A stretch of DNA of 64,000 bases, from assembly GCF_023156195.1 (NCBI RefSeq), contig NZ_JAKUKA010000001.1:1054001-1118000 (forward strand), read 5' to 3'. Source of the stretch: Chitinophaga sedimenti (GTDB lineage Bacteria; Bacteroidota; Bacteroidia; Chitinophagales; Chitinophagaceae). Below are positions 58,620 through 64,000 of this stretch, piece by piece. Made by a program: the position numbers and the translations under genes. Below the pieces are notes generated by a model. It did no database searches, was not told where the DNA came from, and saw only the letters and a list, made by a program, of their open reading frames with translations. Every line of letters starts with the position of its first letter. Within the stretch, counting starts at the first letter, position 1.

Positions 58620-61600
58620 ATGATGACTATTTCGATGAAAAACCGTTTGTACATTGGATTTGCCATCTCGATACTGTTAGTGCTTACCGGTAGCATTCTA
58701 TCTTATGTTACTTTTAAAAGGCAGACGCGCGAGTCGGAATGGGTGCAGCACACCTACGAGGTCATTACCCAGGCCCAGCGAATCAACCGGCTAATCTACG
58801 ATATGCAGGTTTCCGGGAGTAATTACAGGTTGATACAAGATGAAAAATTCCTGGATCCCTACTACGCGACGAAACCTCGTATTGCCCCGGCCATTGCGGG
58901 GTTGCGCCGGCTTACGATCGATAACCTGGCGCAGCAGCGACAGATAGATACGATAGAAACGGATATCAACAGGCTTGTTCAATATTGGGAAGATCTGGGG
59001 ACGCGCATCCCCATTGAGTACGTATTTTCCCACCAGCTGGAGGTATCGTTCACCGAAGGTAAATACCGGAAGCCGCGCACCGGCGTCTTCTTTCGCTGGT
59101 AGAGCGAGAGCGCGATCTGTTAGTAGTCCGAAATAACCGCAATAACACCTACGTGGGGCGCGCTACCGTCATGCTTGCTTTGAACTGTGTGCTAACGCTC
59201 GGGGTCGCCTTTATCCTCATGTGGTTCACGCTCCGCGAATTCCGCAACCGCTGGAGGGCGGAGCGGAAATTGACCCTCAAGGTGGATGAGCTGACCGCCC
59301 TCAACGAGGTGGCGAATGAGCGGAACTGGCTGCTCACGGGTATGAGCCGCCTCAATGAAAGTTTGCAGGGCACCGCCGACCTCCACTCCATGATGCACGA
59401 ATTCCTGTACACCCCGGTATCGTACCTGCGCTACCCGGCCGGCGCGCTCTACTATTATGATGAGTTATCCAACACGCTGCGTATGGGCGCTACTGTTGCG
59501 CTGCCCGACCATGTAAAAAAGATATATAAATTGAAAGAAGGCATGATCGGCCAGGCCGCCATGCGCCAGGAAATTACCATCGTCACCGATGTACCGCCGT
59601 CTTACTGGCAGATAGAGGGCGCCTCCGGCGCGCAACAGCCCGGAACGGTGATTCTTGTTCCGCTCTGGCGCGACAATATGCAGGTAGGAGTGATCGAGCT
59701 GGCCGCCTTTACCTCGGTGCGCGACCGGGAAAAGCAACTGGTAGAGCAGGCTTCCGGCGATATCGCCGTGGCGCTTAGCGCAGCCTCCTCCCGCGATGTG
59801 GCCAACAAACTGCTGCACCAACTGCAACAGCAAAAGGAAGTGCTGGAAACCCAGCAGGAGGAACTGCGCCAGACCAACGAAGAACTGACCCGGCAGTCCG
59901 AAATCCTGCAGGCATCCGAAGAGGAGTTGCGCGTACAGGAAGAAGAGCTGCGGCAGATCAACGAGGAGATGAGCGAAAAGAATAAAGCCCTGGAAATTAC
60001 CCGCCAGGAGCTGTCTGCCAAAGCCCGGGAACTGGAACAAACCAGCAAATACAAATCCGAATTCCTGGCGAATATGTCGCACGAGCTGCGCACGCCCCTT
60101 AACAGCGTGCTGATCCTGGCCCGCCTGCTCGAAGAAAACCGCGGCCAGAACCTCACGCCCAAGCAGATGGAATATGCCGGTATCATTCACAAGTCGGGAT
60201 CCGACCTGCTGGAGCTGATCGACGATATCCTGAACCTGGCGAAAATAGAAGCAGGCAAAATCGAGATGAACTTCGAGCGGGAGCATGTGCGCGATATTGT
60301 TAATGATATGGAGCGCCTGTTCCGCGTGGTGGCCGACGAAAAGAAAATCAACTTCGCGGCTGAAGTGGATGCTGCTGTGCCGGACAGGGTGCGTACAGAC
60401 AGGCTGCGCCTCGAGCAGGTGATTAAAAATCTCCTCTCAAATGCCTTTAAATTCACGCCCGCCGGTGGACACATTGACCTGAAACTACTGGTAAAAGCCG
60501 ATGGCCTGCTTTACATTTCGGTAACCGACACCGGCACCGGCATCGCCGCGGAAAAGCTGCAGCTGATCTTTGAAGCCTTCCGCCAGGCCGACGGCTCCAC
60601 CAGCCGTAAATATGGTGGTACCGGGCTGGGATTATCCATCAGTAAAGAACTTACACGCCGTTTAGGCGGCGAAATACGAGTAGAGAGCCAGATGGGAAAG
60701 GGAAGTGTTTTTACCATTATCCTGCCGCTGGAATCTAACGGGGAAGCAATGATTACCGCACCACCGGCCGCGCCGCCGCCGGCTAAGCAGGTGCCGGTCG
60801 CCGCAACCCCATTAATATTAATCCCCCGTGGTACAGGATGTGCGCGACGACCGCGACACCGTCACGAAATCAGATAAGTTGATCCTCATCATCGAGGACG
60901 ATGCGGTCTTTGCCGGCATCCTGCGCGATGCGGCGCACGATAAGGGGTATAAGGTCATTGTGGCGCTCAACGGGAACGACGGGCTGTACATGGCGCGTAA
61001 ATTTCTTCCCAGCGCCATTATCCTCGATATGAACCTGCCGTTGATCGATGGCACCAGCATCCTCAAAATACTGAAGGGCAATGATGAACTGAAGCACATC
61101 CTGGTACATGTGATCTCCGCCGGCGAAATATCGGCCCAGGTTATGAACAAGGTACATGGGTATACGCAGAAGCCGTTGCAGGTGACCGATATGGAAGCCG
61201 TGTTCAGCGGTATCAGCGCACAGTTGCAGGCAGGCTTTAAGAACGTGCTGGTCGTGTCGGCCGACGGGCTGCTTAACAACCCGGCTATCCAGGTCATGAG
61301 CGACGAGCGGCAGATGGAAACACACTACGAGCAGGTGGCTTCTGTAAAGGAGGCCATGGAGCGGCTGGTGAATAACGACTTTGAAGGCATCGTACTCGAT
61401 GTGGGCTGTAATGTGCAGGAAGGCATCCGGCAGTTGCAGCGGCTGCGGCAGTTGACGAGCGCGAAAAATACGCCTATCATCGTATACATCGACCGAGGAT
61501 ATTTCCGAGGCCGACGAACAACTGATTAAAGGGAAGCCGCGGCGATTGTAAGGAATTCTACTTTTTCGGCCGACCGGTTAATGGACGAGCTGGAACTCTT

Positions 61601-62046
61601 CTTGTATAAGCTGAAAGAATCCGAAAACAACCCCGAACGGGCAGAGAAGCTGCTGCGCGCGGCGGATGTAAAGATGGAGGGAAAAAAGGTGCTGCTGGCC
61701 GACGACGACATGCGCAACGTGTTTTCGCTCAGCGCCCTGCTGGAAGGACAAAGCCTCGAAGTAATCACCGCATCCGACGGCAAGGAAGCCTTAAGGAAGC
61801 TGGAAGAACACCCGGACATCAGCCTGGTGCTGATGGATATTATGATGCCCGAAATGGACGGCTACGATGCCATGCGACAGATCCGGTCTAATCCAAAATA
61901 TACATCCCTGCCCATCATCGCCCTCACAGCCAAGGCCATGGCGGGCGACCGGGAAAAAATGCATAGAGGCGGGGGCCTCCGATTATATCGCAAAACCAGT
62001 GAACAGCAACAAACTTTTATCGCTGATGAGGGTTTGGCTGGCTTAA
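58620..62046 (+). CDS. Hybrid sensor histidine kinase, CHASE3-like/GAF/HK/three receivers (four frameshifts)
   Basis: About 1140 residues. An N-terminal helix and CHASE3-like periplasmic helix bundle are followed by a second helix (59160-59230), a GAF domain ([13 protein letters not shown]), a long coiled-coil (59800-60060) and a kinase core with [19 protein letters not shown] and [10 protein letters not shown]. Then come a receiver with IEDDAVF and ILDMNLP, a degenerate receiver-like part ([12 protein letters not shown]) and a third receiver ([33 protein letters not shown]). Shifts near 59075, 60830, 61500 and 61975. CheR and CheB-like genes follow directly, so it may receive methylation input. 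Confidence 0.9.
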
Positions 62047-62058
62047 CAGACGCCCGGT

Positions 62059-62878
62059 ATGAAAGAACAAATTTCGATGGCCGATTACCCGGATGTGATC
62101 CGGGTAATCCGGTTACGGTACGGATACGATTTTACAGGTTATGCACAGGCCTCTCTCAAACGGCGGCTGATGCGATTTATGGGGCACGCCGGTATTGAGG
62201 CGGTGTTCGACCTGAAACACCAGCTGATCAATGATGAAGCCTTTTTCACCGCATGGTGCAATACCTCACCGTGAATGTGACGGAGATGTTCCGCGACCCC
62301 GTATTCTACAAATCCCTGAAGGAAATTGTGCTGCCCAAACTGGCGGCCTATCCCAATATTAAGATATGGCATGCCGGTTGCTCTACCGGGGAAGAAGTAT
62401 ACTCCATGGCCATCCTGCTGCATGAGGCCGGACTGCTCGATCGCACCCGGATTTATGCCACGGACCTGAACCCGGCCAACCTTGAAAAGGCTGCCTCGGG
62501 TGTAGTGCAGCTGGAATATATGAAGGAGTATACGGCTAATTATATACAGTCAGGCGGCGAACAGGAGTTTTCGGACTACTACACCGCCCGGTACGATAAA
62601 GTGATCCTGAACAAAGAATTGCGGCGCAATGTTACCTTTTTCAGCATAACCTCGTTACCGACCAAGTGTTTAACGAGTTTCAGCTGATTTGCTGCCGCAA
62701 CGTGTTCATCTATTTTAACCGCGATCTGCAGGACCAGGTGCTGAAATTGTTTTACGAGAGTTTGTCGCCCTGGGGTTTCCTGGCGCTGGGTATTAAGGAA
62801 TCCTTACGGTTTACGGAAATGCGCAACGCATTTGAATCGGTACATATGAATCACAAAATTTACAGGCGGAAAAGATAA
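62059..62878 (+). CDS. CheR-family protein-glutamate methyltransferase (two frameshifts)
   Basis: The N-terminal all-helical CheR domain (YPDVIRVIRLRYGYDFTGYAQ) is followed, after a shift near 62255, by the SAM-binding domain: IWHAGCSTGEEVYSMAIL, TDLNPANLEKA and, after a shift near 62650, NEFQLICCRNVFIYFNRDLQ. About 272 residues. It methylates glutamates in a receptor or kinase. Its stop and the CheB start overlap (TAATG at 62878), so the two are coupled. Confidence 0.92.
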
Positions 62879-63436
62879 TGGAGGCAACAAACCGGATCAT
62901 ATTAATAGGAGGGTCGGCGGGAAGTTTACAGCCCTTAACGGCCCTGCTGGAAGGCATTCCAGACGATTTGCGCGTGCCCGTGGTGATCGTGTTGCATCGC
63001 CTGAGAAATGTACAGAGCGAAATGGACCGCCTGCTATCGGTGAAAAAAGATCACAGAACCGGAAGATAAAGAGAAAATTTTGGCTGGTGGTATCTATCTT
63101 GCACCGCAGAATTACCACCTCATGCTGGAAACCGATCACACCTTTATGCTGGATTATTCCGAGCTGGTGAACTTCAGCAGGCCGTCCATTGATATGACCT
63201 TCAGCAGTGCTGCCCTTGCCTATGGGAGTCGTGTAACCGCCATATTGCTTAGTGGAGCCAACCGCGATGGAGCGGAAGGCCTTTGTGAAATTGTTGCCGA
63301 AGGAGGTACCGCCATTGTACAGGATCCTGCCAGTGCAGATTTTGACATTATGCCGCTGGCCGCCATTACTACCTGTAACGGTGCGCGCGTAATGGGCATA
63401 AACGAGATCATACAGTATATAAAAAGTCTAATGTAA
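62878..63436 (+). CDS. CheB-family methylesterase (one frameshift)
   Basis: There is no receiver domain. The esterase domain starts IILIGGSAGSLQPL with the catalytic Ser and has VIVLHRLRN with the His, then, after a shift near 63050, GGIYLAPQNYHLML and LLSGANRDGAEGLCEIV with the Asp. Compared with typical CheB the piece around the shift is about ten residues shorter, so more than one indel is possible. About 185 residues. It removes methyl groups put on by the adjacent CheR. Stand-alone CheR/CheB with hybrid kinases suggests a signal-adaptation module rather than flagellar chemotaxis. Confidence 0.88.
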
Positions 63437-63458
63437 AAACGCTAAAGGCGTTTTTGTC
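63435..63458 (+). terminator. Hairpin after cheB-like gene
   Basis: AAAACGC / GCGTTTT with a short TAAAG loop, then T residues. It may give partial termination before the next gene. Confidence 0.55.
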
Positions 63459-63470
63459 AACACCGAACCA

Positions 63471-64000
63471 ATGACCGAAAAAGCCAAGCCTAGAAAATTC
63501 ACCATCCTGCTGGTAGATGACCGTATCGAAAACCTGCTCTCCCTCGAGGAAATGCTGGCCGCGGATAATCGCGTGTTCATTAAAGCCAGTTCCGGTAACG
63601 AAGCCTTGAAACTCGTATTGCGCAATGAAGATATTGGGCTGATCATGCTGGATGTGCAAATGCCCGATATGGACGGATTCGAGGTAGCACGCCTGCTGAA
63701 AGCCAATCCTAAAACCCGCGACATCGCCATCATATTTGTAACCGCTATTAATAAGGACGAGCAGCATGTGCTGAAAGGTTTTGAAGAAGGTGCGGTAGAT
63801 TATTTACCCAAACCGCTGGATATGATGGTCACCCGCGCCAAGGTAAATGTATTCGAGAAGTTGTATTTCTACGACCGCGACCTGAAAAATGCTTTAAGGG
63901 AAAAAGAACTGGTGAACAACCAGCTCGAACGGTTCATGTACGTGGTAGCGCACGACCTGCAATCGCCCCTCTCGGGCGCCATGGGACTCATGATGCTCAT
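63471..64000 (+). CDS. REC-histidine kinase (partial, runs off the window)
   Basis: The gene starts MTEKAKPRKFTILLVDDRIENLL and shows a full receiver: VDDRIEN, the phospho-Asp in GLIMLDVQMPDMDGFEVA, TAINKDEQHV and the Lys in VDYLPKPLDMM. A coiled-coil (EKELVNNQLERFMYVV) leads into a HisKA domain with the phospho-His in VAHDLQSPLSGAMGL at the window end. The ATPase domain lies outside. It follows the CheR/CheB pair on the same strand and is likely part of the same signalling module. Confidence 0.9.
   Translation, partial: MTEKAKPRKFTILLVDDRIENLLSLEEMLAADNRVFIKASSGNEALKLVLRNEDIGLIMLDVQMPDMDGFEVARLLKANPKTRDIAIIFVTAINKDEQHVLKGFEEGAVDYLPKPLDMMVTRAKVNVFEKLYFYDRDLKNALREKELVNNQLERFMYVVAHDLQSPLSGAMGLMML

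Noticed and set aside
1..64000. CRISPR arrays, IS elements and rRNA genes
   Set aside because: I found no regularly spaced repeats, no transposase-like protein and no rRNA sequence in the window.

Overview
The window looks like a chromosomal segment of a Bacteroidota bacterium, most likely in or near Chitinophagaceae. The signs are GLPGLI and TonB-dependent receptor genes, many AraC and LytTR regulators, a Bacteroidetes-type ParE/ParC pair, -7 promoter boxes of the TAnnTTTG type and almost no Shine-Dalgarno sites. Base composition is moderate (about 50% GC by eye). Nearly every long gene is interrupted by one or more +1/-1 shifts, often in homopolymer runs, although the protein stays conserved across the break. 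I read these as sequencing or assembly indels (about 45-50 in 64 kb), not real pseudogenes, and I annotate each gene across its breaks.

Layout. 1-1089: end of a sensor kinase and a NarL-type regulator. 1211-7416: small membrane protein plus a TolC/RND/adaptor efflux operon. 7472-9456: two paralogous exported proteins and two tiny membrane proteins. 9765-15472: topoisomerase IV operon parE-DUF1835-cupin-parC. 15570-20486: exported protein, then a dihydroorotase-like/DUF4199/GT2/GT4 operon. 20643-24710: AraC regulator, lipoprotein, tRNA-Pro(GGG), a small gene set and a decayed tRNA-Pro(CGG). 24727-31090: sialidase-like lipoprotein, TonB-dependent receptor, GLPGLI protein and two small secreted paralogues. 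31264-32881: purK-purE. 32935-37373: membrane-associated protein, a tRNA-like RNA gene with a very long variable region, an inverted repeat and LytTR/LytS signalling genes. 37494-38573: royal-jelly-like lipoprotein. 38763-41811: three basic paralogues of unknown function, the last translationally coupled to prfH. 41800-45306: AraC regulator, arabinose/fucose isomerase-like enzyme, SIR2 protein, small Cys-rich exported protein. 45427-47841: TAT-exported phospholipase C. 47972-58253: tightly packed operon (response regulator, HEAT protein, two GT2 synthases, TPR/beta-barrel protein, DUF4838 protein) that looks like an exopolysaccharide synthesis and export system. 58620-64000: large hybrid histidine kinase, CheR, CheB and a REC-kinase.

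The two items most likely to be new are (1) the stand-alone tRNA-like gene at 34462-34601, with its own promoter and terminator, a canonical acceptor and T arm, and a variable region of about 71 nt; and (2) the array of basic proteins with duplicated hairpin leaders that ends in a 4-nt overlap with prfH, where the usual partner rtcB is absent.
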